DNA of 64,000 bases from Cylindrodendrum hubeiense (GCA_014621425.1 JAANBB010000152.1:17655-81654); one strand, 5' to 3'; counted from the first letter of the stretch, positions 12,166 through 25,112 are shown. Notes: generated by a model not told the origin, from the sequence alone. Translations and numbers: made by a program.

Positions 12166-13396
12166 GGTATCTTTCTTCTTTGAGAAGTATCCAGAGTAGT
12201 AGTCTCTTTGTTGAAAAATCAAAAGTGATACACGCCTAGTTACTCTGGCTCTGGCTCTGACTTCTAGTGATGCCATACGAAACTTGTCCCCTGATGTTTA
12301 TCCTTTTGAAATACTACTTCTATCGTATGTGCGCAGCGTCTCGTGGTGTTCCCTCGGCTCTTGCAGCCACCCCAAACATGGCTGTGATATAGCACCCCTT
12401 GCTTACTAGGACTTTTTGGTTGGCCGCACCTAGGCGAGCTTCAGGCATGTGCCTTGCAAGCTCAACTGCAAGACGTATTCTGGAGTGTGACGGCATCCAG
12501 CAAAGGTGAGTGGTTTGGTCATAAATCGCATCATCGTCACGCCCCTCATCGTGGGCGCGGCTCTGTCCGTGTAACACGCTTGCTTAGACTTCACCGCTCG
12601 GGTTGTACACGGGAGATTCCTGGAGACGATAAAGGGGAAAGGGGAAAGGGGAAAGAGGAAAGAGGAGAGACAAAACAGACAGGGGATCTTCTCGCTATTT
12701 CAGCGAGACCCATTTGTAATGAACTTCAGTTTCGAGATGGTTGATCATGTTACACCTAGACGTGCGTAAACGTTGTCAGGGGGGCATTGTGGCCCTTGAC
12801 TTATGTTGAAGCGGTATTGTTGATCCGCTCCCAACCCTTGTCGTTGTGACAGACTCGCAGTTCATGAATTAGATGGATATCAACTGCTACAAAACACCTC
12901 TAAACGATTATCATCTTGGGGATAGACGGCCCCCGTTCAACCTGCTGACAATCAAAGCGACGACATGCCACGTGCAGGATCAGACGTTCCCAGTCTACCA
13001 AGCAACACGGCCATCTACATCTCGTTCGAGCAACACGACAGCTACGAGCGGACTTCAAGCCCTATTCAGTCCCAAGCTTGCTAATGTCTCCAACGCCGAT
13101 GCGTCGAGTCGTCCTGGTTTGGAGAGAGGCTGGAGGTGTTTGCTCCGTGGTCTGTCATCCACGTGCCGGTGGCCGAGACCTGCGCCGGGGCTGACAGCCA
13201 ATTGCTTCGCATGCGGTCATATGAGCCGTTGTCACGCCCGAAATCGGGTTGGAAAAAGAGGTTAGATTGGGTCGGGTTGTATAAGAATGTATTGAACCAT
13301 GTATCTAAAAGACAAAGAGATGCGACTACCTTAATTATGCAGACAAACACACAAACGCTTAACCACCCCAACTCCTACAGTATGCGGACAAGAGAT
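12166..13396. other. Intergenic; no gene recognised
   Basis: About 1.2 kb between the small unknown gene and the end of the Serinc gene. It contains a purine-rich tandem run of GGGGAAA units at about 12629-12665. Short open frames here, for example at 12873-13265, have no family resemblance or splice support. Confidence 0.45.
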
Positions 13397-14957
13397 TTAG
13401 AAGTCGAAGCGATCGGGAAGGACAATGGGCGCCACCAGGGTCCACGTATACATTCCGTAGCAAATCCAGGAGCTGGCAATCTTGACATAGCTTGCCGCGT
13501 ACGTGCGGCCAACTGTTGCGAAGTCATTGTTCTTGGTGGCCTCCTCAAAATTCATCGTCAGCAGCGTGGCCACCCACGCCGTAGCCAAAAAGAAAATGAT
13601 GTGGAAAACGGAGTAGTTGTACTGGGTTTGAGACCGCTCGTCATCGTGAGACGGATGATCACCAGCATCGCTGTCTTCGTCGTCGGAAAGCAGGGCATCG
13701 GCGGGGAGACTGCCCTCCTCGACAGCACGGCGAAGAGCCTCGGCACGCATCTCGCGGCGAGCGGCGGGCTGCTGTGTGACGAGATCATGCTCGTCTTCCT
13801 CTGGAAGGCGAATGCCATTGGAGTTGCCGAGGCCAAGACTCTGAGTCGCAGCACGAGTGGTGGTGTAGGCGACGGTAAGCATGGTGACGATGGCACCAAT
13901 AATAACAGACGTGGTTCGGGTGCCCTGGGCGCGAACCAGAGGATTGCATTGTTTGTCATCGGGCTCCATAGACACGGCAGACATGGTGAGGTAGGTGCAG
14001 TAGACTGCCACCATGGCGGCCTGGGCCAAGCCAGCCTTGGAATTGTACTCCTGAATGGTGGGGTTGACGGAGATGACTGAGACGGCAAGCCAGAGAATAA
14101 GATTGATAGTAACAGCAGCCTGATTCAGAGAGCAAGGGCCTCTGGCGAAGAAGACGTACTGGACCACAGTCATGGCGATGGACCCCAAGTACATGCTCAA
14201 GGTAGATCCAATGAGAACGAACCTCCAAACCCTCGAGTCGGTGTCCTCGATCTGTGTCAGACAGTATTCCGCCCAGTTGTGAGCCAAATCAACAAGCAAG
14301 ATGAGGCCCAACATTAAGAATAGCATGGCGGCAGCAAAAGCGATATAGTTGCCCCAGAAGACGAAGAAGGGATCGGGGATGAGGAAGGACAAGACGATCA
14401 GGGCAAGCCAGGCGATGATCTTGGGGCCCCAATAGCCATTTTGAATGGCGGCGCGGGGATGTTTCGAGGAGGAGATGCCGAAGAGCAACCCAGCGAGTAT
14501 GAGATGGAAGAGACCGAGAGCGAAGTTGATGCGGTGGACGGCAACCCAGCCATGACAGCTGCCGGTGGGGCAATTGATCTTGACGTAGTCGAGCATGAGA
14601 TGTTGCAGCTTCTCAATGGCCCATGGCGTTAACATTATCCATGCGATGATGGAATTAACGAGAAGGAGAAGGGCGTATCCGATACGAGTCGCGACACTGT
14701 TGATACACGGTCAGCGGGAGGGGAAGCGCGGATTGCCATGATCATGCTATCGTACCTGTTGCCGCATTTTCCGCAAGCGCTGCACACCATGGAACAAGTC
14801 GCGGCGCCACAGCAGCTGGCCGCGAAGGAGACAATCTGTTGGAGGCATTTGCGCGTTAGCCTGGAACGTGACGGCTGGTGAGGAAGTCAATATGGGGAGG
14901 GCGTACGGTGGTGACGCTTGGGACCGCCAGCAGCGGCAGCGACAAGAGCGCACCCAT
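13397..14957 (-). CDS. Serinc/TMS1-family membrane protein
   Basis: Polytopic membrane protein of the Serinc (TDE1/TMS1) family, proposed to act on serine-derived lipids or phospholipid scrambling; its exact role in fungi is unsettled. Exons 14957-14907, 14835-14756 and 14696-13397 give 476 residues. A hydrophobic N-terminus (MGALLSLPLLAVPSVTT) leads to the family's Cys cluster, SCCGAATCSMVCSACGKCGN. Many membrane helices follow, along with CPTGSCHGWVAVHRINFAL, the hallmark segment before helix 3. The long cytosolic loop is acidic (SDDEDSDAGDHPSHDDE). The C-terminal pair of helices has FHIIFFLATAWVATLLTMNF and SSWICYGMYTWTLVAPIVLP. Intron 1 lies just after residue 17, and the reading frame closes exactly. 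Divergent from the Mch1-like transporter. Confidence 0.93.
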
Positions 14958-15918
14958 GGCGATGGTAATGGCGCAGTGAGGCAGCGAAGACCGGCGGGTC
15001 TTGTTCGGAGGAGAGGGTGCGAGCAGGGGCAGAGGCCAGTGGAGCGATTGCTTTCGCAGATGTGGTAGATCGTGTATCGCAGGAGGTGTCGGTTATGGGA
15101 GGAGGCGGGTGGCCTGGGCGAGATGCAGCCTGGTGATGCTTGCGCTCGCGTAGGTGGAGTCGGGAGATGGAGGAGACGGATGGGATGATGAGGCTGGTGT
15201 CGACGACCGCACATGGACCATGGCCGGTTCACGTGAGATTACGTCGTCCTGGTGCTAGTAGTAAGTGCGGGTAGCTGCAGCGTTTGCGGCCTTACGTAAC
15301 AGGCATGTGGCTCGTGGTGGCTCGTGGTGGCTCGTGGTGTTCCCCGCGGAAGCAAGCGTCAGGGAGTTGCCGTCCGGGGCGCCGTACAGTACGAAAGCAG
15401 TGCGGCATGGGACGCGGGCGCAGCATTAGGTACCTCCTACCTTAGTGCAACAGGAGAGCAGGAGACAGGAGCAGCAGGCGCGAACCAGCGGGCCGGGAGT
15501 AATCACACGGCCCACCCTCGACACCTGCTCTTGCTGCTGTGGGCAGCCCTGGGCGGGTTCCGCTGGGTTCCGCTCTCGGCGACTGGCACGCGCGTGCATC
15601 CACGTATTCAGGGTGTCACCAATCAGCTTGGACCACCTCCGCCGCGGGTTTGATAACGACATACGTGCTGTTACTCCGTGTATGGCCCGTAATCCCTAAA
15701 TCCCTAGGCCTCGGGGGGAACCCCAGCTTCATTCCCAACTCCGTCTCCATTTCCAGTCTCGATTAACCTATCCATCCTTTTGCGATTCGGATACTGGCCT
15801 GCCTACGTGCATCCTCCTCCTCCCCTCTCCTTTGCTCCTTCTTTTCCTCGTTGCGCTCTCCCAATCTGGATGGTCAACGTGGTCGTCCCCCTCTAGCAAT
15901 CTCGCCCCCGTCAGCATC
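14958..15918. promoter_or_regulatory. Shared divergent promoter, TMS1 / Mch1-like transporter
   Basis: 961 bases between two divergent starts. It contains three perfect tandem copies of GTGGCTCGTG (15307-15336), a TAGGTACC..CCTACCTTA word pair at 15427-15443, and a CT-rich leader before the transporter start. Promoter activity is inferred from gene layout. Confidence 0.5.
15307..15336 (+). repeat. Three tandem 10-mers GTGGCTCGTG
   Basis: Three perfect adjacent copies, 350 bases upstream of the TMS1 start and 583 upstream of the transporter start. Could be a chance tandem or a binding array; no known factor is assigned. Confidence 0.85.
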
Positions 15919-17848
15919 ATGCACCAGCAACAGCAGCGAGAGCTGCACCACGCGCGCATCGTCGCCAGCGTCGCCGCGACCCTGATTGCCTTGGCCTGTG
16001 GCACCAATGTAGGACCTGCTCCCATCCCCTCAACCCCCATCAACTCCCGCCTGGAGATGGGCCGTTCTATCCATCATCCATCATCTATCGCTAACACCCC
16101 GCCCAGTATGTGTACTCAGCATGGGCACCGCAGTTCGCCGAACGGCTCCGCCTCTCATCGACGGAGAGCAACCTCATCGGCCTCGCTGGCAACCTTGGCC
16201 AATACACCATGGGCGTCCCCATTGGAATTCTCGTCGACCAGCGCGGCCCCCGGCTGGCCGTCCTCGGAGGCGCCATCCTGCTCGCCGCCGGCTACTTTCC
16301 CCTCCACCAAGCCTACGATAGAGCATCCGGCTCCGTACCGCTGCTATGCTTCTTCTCCTACCTCACTGGTATGGGCGGTTGCATGGCCTTCGCTGCCTCT
16401 ATCAAAACGTCTGCTTTGAACTGGCCCCAACGTCGCGGTACCGCCACTGCCTTTCCTCTCGCCGCCTTCGGCCTGAGTGCCTTCTTCTTCTCCCTAGTCG
16501 GATCCCTCCTCTTCCCTGGCGACCCCAGTGCCTTCCTCATGCTGCTGACCTGGGGCACTTGCGGCATCACCTTTGGCGGATTCTTCTTTCTCAAGGTCCA
16601 CCCTGTTTCCAACTATCAGACCGTCCCGGCAGCGGATCACCAACAACACACTCGCCAGAACTCCTCCGACGAACCCAAGATCTATCGCGCTGCCAATGCG
16701 GTGGTTGAACCCGGTATGTTATCTAATTCCAACACAAATAGTAGCACCAGTTCCACCTCTTCACCCTCCTCGCCCGCTTTCGCATCCACCTCCGCTTCCG
16801 CCTCCGCCTCCGCCTCCGACTACCCCCTGGATCCGACGGCCGTTCCTGGAATCCCATCCGAGCCTGATAGTGGCCGTGTGGTCACTGCTGAGAACCCCGC
16901 GGACCCCGAGGCGGGTGAGACGTCATCATTGATGTCCCGCCCGACGTCGCTGGCCGGCGATGATGACCCGCTCGTAGGGAACCATGTTGATTTTGATCGG
17001 TCTCACCGTGTAGACATTCGAGGCTTTACCTTGCTGCGTACTCTAGGCTTCTGGCAGCTGTTCGCCATCATGGGAATCTTGGCTGGTGTCGGCATCATGA
17101 CAATCAAGTATGCGATTCTTCATCACCCATCCCCCATCCCCCGTCCCCCGTAGCATGCCGCTGACTCCGCCTTCCAGCAACATTGGAAACGATGCCAAGG
17201 CGTTGTGGATGCACTACGATAAATCCGTTACCAACGATTTCCTCATCCAATGCCAGCAGATGCATGTGTCGACCCTCTCCATCTGCAGTTTCCTCGGGAG
17301 ACTGTCCAGCGGTGAGTCCTCTCTTACCACCTACACCTTCTTTTCCAGACTCTCACATCGTTTTAGGAGTTGGTTCCGACTTTTTGGTTAAGCGCTTGCA
17401 TGCGAGTCGCCTCTGGTGCCTGGTTGTGGCCTGCGTCGTCTTCTTGCTCGCTCAGCTTTCTGCCCTGAGCATTGGCGACCCGCACTGGCTAGTAATCGTC
17501 TCCGGCTTGTCCGGTCTAGGCTACGGCTTCCTATTCGGTGTCTACCCATCCATTGTTGCCGAGACATTCGGCATCAACGGGCTGAGCCAGAACTGGGGAT
17601 TCATGACACTTTCTCCTGTCATCTCATCAAATATTTTCAACATCTTCTACGGCAAGATATACGATCAGCACAGCGTGGTTCAGCCAAACGGTGACCGATC
17701 TTGTCTCGATGGCCTAGACTGTTATCGTTCCGCATACGATGTCACCCTGTTCGCATGTGCGGGTGGACTGGTCATCACTTTGTGGGTTATTCGCCACCAA
17801 CATAATCAACACCTCCGCGAGAGCAACAAGGGTGAAGAGGAGGACTGA
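15919..17848 (+). CDS. Major facilitator transporter, Mch1-like
   Basis: Putative secondary transporter of the MFS, closest by memory to fungal Mch1 (nodulin-like/monocarboxylate-transporter-like, substrate unknown, reported vacuolar). Exons 15919-16008, 16107-17107, 17178-17311 and 17367-17848 join in frame to 568 residues. The first helix is split by intron 1 (ALACGTN joined to YVYSAWAPQFAERL). The A-like loop GILVDQRGPRLAVLGG follows helix 2. Six N-terminal helices end near FGGFFFLKVHPVSNYQT. A ~130-residue Ser-rich cytosolic loop follows, with SASASASASDY encoded by a GCCTCC repeat at about 16788-16819. The second half opens with LLRTLGFWQLFAIMGILAG. Late helices include GLGYGFLFGVYPSIVAETFG. 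The tail is charged (RESNKGEEED). Confidence 0.9.
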
Positions 17849-18785
17849 TCGGTATAACCATGGTTGTGAGGATATAGAAGGGGCTGAGGTGATTTTGCGT
17901 TGAAATTTCATGGGCTACTGGCGTATGGTATACAGGATACAGCTTAGGTATATGGTAACTTCTGGAAAGTCTAGATATTGATAGAGAAGATGGGCAAAGG
18001 CAGGAGCGGTTGCAACTACATCAGATTATTTCGGTCAAGTTTCTTTTGATTTGTGTCAATGGATGTCTATCCACGGCCCTGATTACGTGGGTTCCCGATT
18101 CAAGATTATGATCCCTCGACTGCCAAGCAGTCGCCTCCCGTGTTCGTGGTATCTAGTTGTATGCCTTGGCTGGTTTGACACCAGCCATTCGAAGCCGCCC
18201 ATGAAAGGTCGAGATATTTGATTTATCAAACTCTCACCAACCAAGCTTGACATGAAATCCATCCATGATGCCACGGCCAACAATGGCCGACTATTCAAGA
18301 CACATTAAAATGAAAAAATCCCTTGGTCTGGAAGATTCAAGACTCCCTAGTCTTCTTCTGTCTTCCCCGTCTACCAGTAGAACGCCGAAGTAATGCTGCA
18401 GGTGTCAAAATGACGACACAAATGGAAGCACACCACCCAACTTTGCCTCTTCTGAAGGCTGCAAGACGCTGACTCCCCGACAATGCAAGAAAAAAAAGGA
18501 GGATTAACGGACAAGATCCGCGCTCAGCAATGAGAAGAAAAAAGAAGAAAGAATTCGGGGATGGTTTGAACACAAGAGGCCACCCCAAGTCAGGCCGTGC
18601 GAGTGATGAAATAGACAAGGTATATGTATAATAAGGAAAATGAGGGTATCCTTCAGTCAACACGAGGAAGCTTGGGTGGTGTCTGCCGATAATGCACCCG
18701 ACGTATGGTGGTGCTAGTGTCAGCACGAGTGTGGAATAGTTAAAGTTGAAAAAGAAAGAGATCTTCAGTCGTGTACCCAGTGTCG
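17849..18785. other. Intergenic between convergent genes
   Basis: Holds the 3' flanks of the Mch1-like gene and of Bst1. It is moderately AT-rich, with poly-purine runs at about 18490-18550. A 150-codon minus-strand frame (18337-18789) overlaps the Bst1 stop and looks like 3'-UTR noise. No gene or RNA is supported. Confidence 0.5.
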
Positions 18786-21700
18786 TCAAGGGGCCTTTCC
18801 GCTTTTCTCGGAATCATTGGTGTTGCCTTCGAACATGGCACCAAACCCGCTCAAGGACCAAGAGTCACTCGTTGAATGCACCACCACAAGCCACACGGCG
18901 ATAATGTTCACCAAATAGTGAAGCATATAAGCGTGAGACACCCCGTACACCGCCGCGTATAGAGCTGTCCCAAAGAGCAGCACGCTAGTAACATGTCGTA
19001 GCCAGCTGGTGAGCTGCGGGACCATCTTCCCTGTCGTTAGGTTCTCCACGAGGAGAATAAACGGCATGATTGAGAGAACGTTATGGTGTGATGAGAAGGG
19101 GGTGAGCCAATGGACTGCCAAGTTTCGAATCCAAACCGCCAAGATCGGTAGATTAATAGGAAGAATCCAGAGCATTAGGAGGAGAATGGAATGCGCGTAA
19201 TGATAATAGTTGGAGTTGGCGGTTGACGATATACTGGCGTTAATTCGAAGGGCTCGTACAACGGTGAAGAGTTGCACAATACACGCGACCAAATAGGCGA
19301 ACTGGTATGGAATGAAAGTTGACACTAAGAACAAGAGGATTGCTGTCGTAATCATGCGTCGCCTCGGCGTAGATGGTACAAACGCTGGCGACCTAGCGCG
19401 TCCTTGCTCATCTGCCGCACCCAAGAAAATACGAGGAGTTAGTAGACTGTATAACAGACCAAAACTCTGCGTAAAGACGAGCGTGACATAATGGAGGACA
19501 GTGCAGACCCCGATACAGACGATGCCAATCAAGGGTACTAGGAACCAGAAGAAGGGGTCTTCGGTTCCAATCAAACTGTCGTATTGGTGAAAGTTTACAC
19601 CTGATGGAGTTGGGGTGCTCTGGTTCAAGAGCCGACCCAGCCCGGCGATTGACGCTCCGCTGAGTGACGTCGAGAGGAGAGTCAACGAAAGAAGTAGGAG
19701 GGGGATCGACTGTCGAAGACACATATCCAGACTTTCGGAGAACGAAATGAAGACCCCAGAGTTGTCATAGACACGAAACTGCTTCCGTAAGACTAATGTG
19801 ACAGTGAGCAAGGGGAAAGCGGCGAAGACAGTTCGATATCGCATGTACAGCTTCCCCAAGCTTCCCCACAGATCTACTTTCATCTCTAGACGGAGACTCG
19901 TATCACAGGATGGATCGGTCCAGATTTCCAGGGTGAGGCCATTTTCAGCTCGAGATTCCAAGGGCGGCGGTACGTAGGGAGCGACGCCGTGAAGGCTGAT
20001 GGCCGCGCTTCGTGCATTGACAAAGTATTTCGACTCGTACGGTCGGTCCAAGTACTGCCGCACCAACGGGCGGAAGAGGGCGTGATCCACCTTGCACTTA
20101 GGGCTCGTAATCTCCAGGTTATAGGCGAGTAAGGCTGACTGGAGAGATGGGATGTTGACTTCCACAGTCATCGGTCGATCGGCCGGAAGCTCCAATGAAG
20201 CTCCAACCAAGAGGAGTCGTGCAAGGCCAATATCTTCCTTCTTAAAGAAGGTTGACTGATCGCTGAATTCTGCAACCACAAAGTTGCGTGTGCTGGAAGC
20301 ACCCTTTTCAATGATTGCGACAAATTGGTGATCCGAGACCTGATCCAGGTCATATTGAAGGTATGAAAACGGGGAGATTTCTGGCTCCCTATCGAGATAG
20401 AATGGGTAGTGTGTGGAAGACGATGAAGCCGGGAGTAGGATTAGGTCCGAAGCAGCGTTCTTGCAAGCGAATCTTGTCGTCGACTGGCTTTTATCAACAG
20501 AAAGATCTATTTGAAAAGGATAAAGTGAGTTGGCCTGTCCCGAGTGAGAAGGGAAGACGCTGCAGAAGAGAACCTCCAACTTGCCGCTCTCCCCAGCCTC
20601 ATCAAGCCGAGCGTCGGTGAGAAGACTGAAGCGCTTGGACTCTAGCGAGCCTTGTGGGGGGATTGGAAGCATATGCGCCTTCGGCTTGGACTCGTGTCCG
20701 AGATTCTTCAGAAGAAGCCTTTCTCCGGATGGAAGAATTGAATTGGAGCTGTCATCCAGGGTAAGAAGTGTTGTTGCTTCCTTCAGACCAAGATCCCTCT
20801 CTGTTGTCGATTCCATGCCAGTCAAAAATCGTTTCTTGAATACCCTCATTCTATCGGCCCGCGGCTTCGTTTGTGATGCGCGATGAACGTCAACAATATC
20901 GTACAGGGTTCGTGCCACAACCTTTCTGAATTGGTCACACCAGAGGATTGCTTGATGATCCATGCTTGTCCAGACTGTCGGAATGCCGGTCGTGAAAACT
21001 GTGAAGCCATGTGTGGGCGGCACAAGAGACTCAAGACTTGTATAATCCGAGGGCACAACCGTATCCAGACCCCCACCAGCTATCGAAACCAGGGTGACAT
21101 GCCACAGCGGGTTATTGTTTGCCCACTTCTGCGAGTAGGCACGCCTCCAGTAGTCGTTGATTTCATCATAAAGCTGCACAATCTGTCCGTCGAAGGTAAC
21201 AGGCGGACGGGCATGAGGTGCAGACATCGTAATTATGGTGTTGATAGAGTTCGATTGGTAATTAGCCTGGACAAGCATCGCCCTTGCAACCACTCCACCC
21301 ATGGAGTGGCCAAGGATAATCACCGAGGTCGGGTCGGGGAGGTGGCCATCTCGAGCCTGGCGTTGGGGATCCGAGTATAGAGAGAGGATGTAGCGAACAG
21401 CCTCGTTGAGATACTCGGCTTGATCGAGCAAGGTCTGACCGTGAAAGGCAGTAATGTCTTCGTTGAAATCGACAGTAAAGAAGTCGAGGCCCCGAATTCC
21501 GGCGTCCAGTGCCGTATTATCATGTTGAAGATTGTGATGAAAGAAGTTTGCTGCTTCAGACGCAATCGGGCGGACCTGCTTATAACTCCCTGCGTTGCCA
21601 GGAATAAAGAGTACGGGAATTCCATGAAGCTATGAGAAGAGTGTTAAGCGGTGTTACAAGGGGTGCTGGATTTAGCCATGGGCAGATAGAATGGGCCATA

Positions 21701-22250
21701 CCTTATCCTCCTCGTCAACTCCTTGTTCACGATAGAGATACAGAGAATATTTTGTAGCAAAGCGAGTGTGTTCGGTGTCGAACTCGGAGAAGCGCACATA
21801 TGAGGGTCGCATGTAGGACATGCGACAGCCTTTTGGATCGAGCTGGCGGGTCACGAGAGACCGGAGAATGCCAAAGAACAGGGCCATGCCCAGGGCGGCG
21901 GTAACGAGGACGAGAATTGAGATGGGCGAGGAGCGGCGAAAACGGCGTGCCGGAGAAGGAGACTGGGGCGGTGTCTTGGCGAGAGCCATGTTGGGAGTGG
22001 ACGGAGCAGCGAGGGAGGTTTGCGTCATCGTGGTCGTGGGTAAGGGATCGTCGCGGACATGGCTGTTACGGCCATTGCGACTGTTTGATTGCTTCCAATT
22101 AAGACTACTTGGGCGTCTACTCCTAGCAGACGATGGGCGTGAGCTCAAGCCAGAAGGGCGCGTCTTGGGGCTCGGATCGGGGTCGGGGATGTCGGAGTCG
22201 AGAGAGGATTCGTCACCGTCATCGGCCGACCCTGAAGAACGCCTCTTCAT
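18786..22250 (-). CDS. bst1: GPI inositol-deacylase (Bst1/PGAP1)
   Basis: ER membrane lipase that removes the acyl chain from GPI inositol after anchor attachment, permitting ER exit of GPI proteins. Exons 22250-21702 and 21629-18786 give 1130 residues, typical for fungal Bst1. The N-terminal ~100 residues are Ser/Pro-rich and cytosolic. A membrane helix follows (ISILVLVTAALGMALFFGIL). The lumenal lipase domain begins with CRMSYMRPSYVRF and HGIPVLFIPGNAGSYKQVR. The nucleophile elbow GHSMGGVVARA holds the catalytic Ser, with MSAPHARPP further on. The C-terminal third contains at least seven hydrophobic helices. The intron is phase 0 and lies between EEDK and LHGIP. The start ATG precedes KRRSSGSADDGDE. 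A GPI-pathway partner of Mcd4 by function, not by adjacency. Confidence 0.95.
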
Positions 22251-25112
22251 GGAGAAGGCGCGTCGAGACTCTCCAGGAGCCTACGAGCGAAGGGATGGAG
22301 AATATCAGAGCGGCGGTCGGGGTGCGTAGTCGTGGTAGAGGAGGGACGAAGTCGACGAAGCGAGTGGAATTTGAGATCGAGGGCGAGGACGAGGACGAGG
22401 GAGGTTGGCTAGGCTAGACTGTTGGACGGTTGGATGGTCGGCCAAGTTGGCTAAGCTCGGGGCAACAGCAACGGCGGCAACAGCAGTAGCAAGCCGGAGC
22501 AAGAGCCAGTAAGTAGGAGCAGGGGGGCTGGCAAAGGCGCAATCCAGGCCACCAGCAGCAACCAGCAGCAACCAGGTCGAGGGAGATGGGGCGGCGAGGA
22601 CAAATCAAACGAGTGTGAGGTCCTGTCGCGCAGGGACCCGGCGTGTGCGTTGTTGGCCTCTGGGGGAGCTTGATAGCCTGAAGAGGACGCGGGTCGAAGC
22701 GAAGCTGGGGGGGGAAACGGCCACAGCGGCAACGACGGCGATGGCGATGGCAACGACAACGGCAGCGGCGACACTCTCAGCAGCGAGGATTAGACCGAGG
22801 ACGTGGAGGACGACGACGACGACGCACTAGTAAAAGGCGACACATGCCGTCCTTGCGTGCGTGTGTGTGGGTGCGTGCGTGGGTACGTGGTGCGTGGGTG
22901 CTTGGTGCGTCGGCGCGGGTGGGAAATTGGCTGTTGATGGCTTCTCTGTCATCCGAGCCAGCCAGTTAGCGGCGCGTCTCCCCTTTTTCTGGGTCAACGC
23001 CCCCCGAAAAGCCTCTGCCCACCTCGCTCGCCCGCCCATCAACTCGAGCAATTAGGGGACCTGTCCACCACCAACACCGTCTAACAGCCGCCTTCTTCTC
23101 CTTCTCCCGCCTGCCAGCATTACGCCGTGCATTAATTGTACCCACAAAACTTGTTCTTCGGTGTCCGCTGCTATCCTGTCGGCGGCAATAGCTTCAAGCC
23201 TGGTCAGCTAAGGTACCTACGGAGCACTGTAGGTGGGTAATCCGACGTCTCATCTCGCTGACGACGGTTGGACCTACGGGCGTGTCTTTCTGTACCGCTC
23301 ATGACCAACCAGCAAGCTCTCTTCGTACTTCGTACACTCGGCTTTACGGCCATCTGCTCGGAACGAAAACCAAGAATACGAGAACCACGGGGATCGTAAC
23401 CAAGCTAAGTACTGTAATTGTTGCCGACGGTCTCGAATCGAATATTGATGGCGTGCCTCGTCCTACGTGGCCCTGGTTTCGAAAAGGTGGAGTTCGTACC
23501 CAGAGTACCCAGCCCGTATCCACCATCCTAGAGATATCTCCTCTCGCCAGGGCACGAGAGCACGAGGGCCCGAGGGCACGTCCATCAGCCTCAGGGATGG
23601 GGCGCAAGAGAAATTCACTGTCAAATGAAACGAACGATGCCTGCTTATCGGCTTTAAACCCCTGGTGCAATACCCGGCCAAGATTGGCCAAGCATCGTCA
23701 CCTGGGAGGCTGAGCGGCTGCTTCGAACAACCCCAGAAAACAACCAGAAGTAGCCAGCAGCACGAAGCGGCCTGCTTCCACCCTCAACGGAGTAGGAGGT
23801 TGGTACTATGTACCTGTTAGCCACCAGCCAACCAACCGCAGCTCCTGGAATTAGACTCGATGTCAACCCGGGCCTCGTATTCTGCCCACGTTCCGCACCG
23901 CTTTTCCGCCCCTGCCGCCGAGCTGTCAGTTCCCAGATTATTGATCGATGCTGGCAGAGCCAAGTCCCCCCAAGCGAAGCTTGATATCTACCCCTTCGAT
24001 CAGAACTTGGACGAAGCGTTGGTCCTTGCCACTTCCGTCCGTCCGTCCTCGTCATAAACGGTTAGTAGCCGCCCACCCAGATGTCTTCGTCCATATCCAG
24101 TAGATAACCGGACGTGTCCTCCACCCTCTCCTTGTTCACTCTACAGATTAACCTGCCAACAATGGCCCAGGCAGGTGAATGGAGTACGAACGGAGCCCAA
24201 ATTCCCGACTAGATTCACCAACTAAAATCAGGTGGCTGGGAGCTAGTATCCGCCACGGTCCGTCGACTGCATACCACTTCTCAGGGCGCGAATGTACGTA
24301 GTACGAATACAGCGGGACAAAATTGATACCGGCTGCACCCGAGCTCGCCAGTCTTCAAATCGATTAAAGTATTAAGCTTCTTTATCACCGTCGCCGACAT
24401 ATTCCTTGGTGGCCGCTTATCCATAGACTGTCTCGATTGATTCATGGAATGTGGGCGACATGATGCAAAGTTATCTTCCGCTGCAGACAGGGAGTCGCAT
24501 GTATTCCAGATCTGCGGAGTCAACGGCCTCTGTCATTGCCGTGGGTTGGCCACAGGTCATAGCATCTTGAACGACTTTCATCCTTAAACGAAAACTGATG
24601 TTCGCGCGCACAAAACCCACGTGTATCTTGTAAGATAGAAGATAGGAAAATACCTTTTTCTAAGATCTTACCTATTTCTTGGTTTCCACGGCTTCGTTCC
24701 TCCCCAGCAACATGTTCGGCGCAGCTGGCCCATTGCCTACCTAGTTGGTGAGTAAATGTGTCCCGGTATATGCAACTGCATCGCATATATGCATTACACA
24801 CAGTATAATGTAGCTACACACTTATTCACCTCCACTTTACGCGTTCGCCGGCTCTCAACGCGTTCCAGTCAAGGCGCGGAACCAGCTGCCACCGAGTCCA
24901 GTCTGTGCTCTAGTGTGTGAAGATCATCAGCCTCGAGAACCAGCTTCACGTTTCGGTTCCCTGATTTCTCACTCCACCACGTATCATAGAGGAGATTTGT
25001 TGCATTGCTCACTTGGCCTACCTACCTGTCATGTCCCAGCTGCCGTTATAACAAACTAAGCCGTCGTTGTTATCGTGAGCCATGCACATGTGCGTGCGCT
25101 CACACAAGCATA
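22251..25112. other. Long gene-free stretch between divergent BST1 and PMS1
   Basis: 2.9 kb between two divergent starts. Near Bst1 it is rich in CAGCAA/GGCAACAG words (22450-22580) and ACGGCGATGGCGACG-type triplets (22720-22830), then GTGCGTGGGTGC-type repeats (22853-22915). It holds a TAAGGTACCTACGG word at 23208-23222 and two ACGCGT boxes at 24839-24863. I find no coding frame with family resemblance and no RNA gene; it may hide unannotated noncoding transcripts or long leaders. Confidence 0.45.
24839..24863. promoter_or_regulatory. Paired MluI cell-cycle boxes (ACGCGT) upstream of PMS1
   Basis: Two perfect ACGCGT palindromes at 24839-24844 and 24858-24863, 19 bases apart start to start, about 250-275 bases upstream of the PMS1 start codon. 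In yeasts ACGCGT is the MBF (Mbp1/Swi6) site that drives G1/S transcription of replication and mismatch-repair genes. Function here is inferred from motif and position. Confidence 0.5.

Noticed and set aside
13136..14080. 314-codon plus-strand frame
   Set aside because: Antisense to the Serinc membrane domain, which has clear family motifs; no features of its own.
1354..22250. GPI-anchor gene cluster (Mcd4 with Bst1)
   Set aside because: They are 14 kb apart with six unrelated genes between them; co-occurrence is probably chance.
21820..22329. 169-codon plus-strand frame over the Bst1 start
   Set aside because: Mirror of the Ser/Pro-rich Bst1 N-terminus; Arg/Gly-rich noise.
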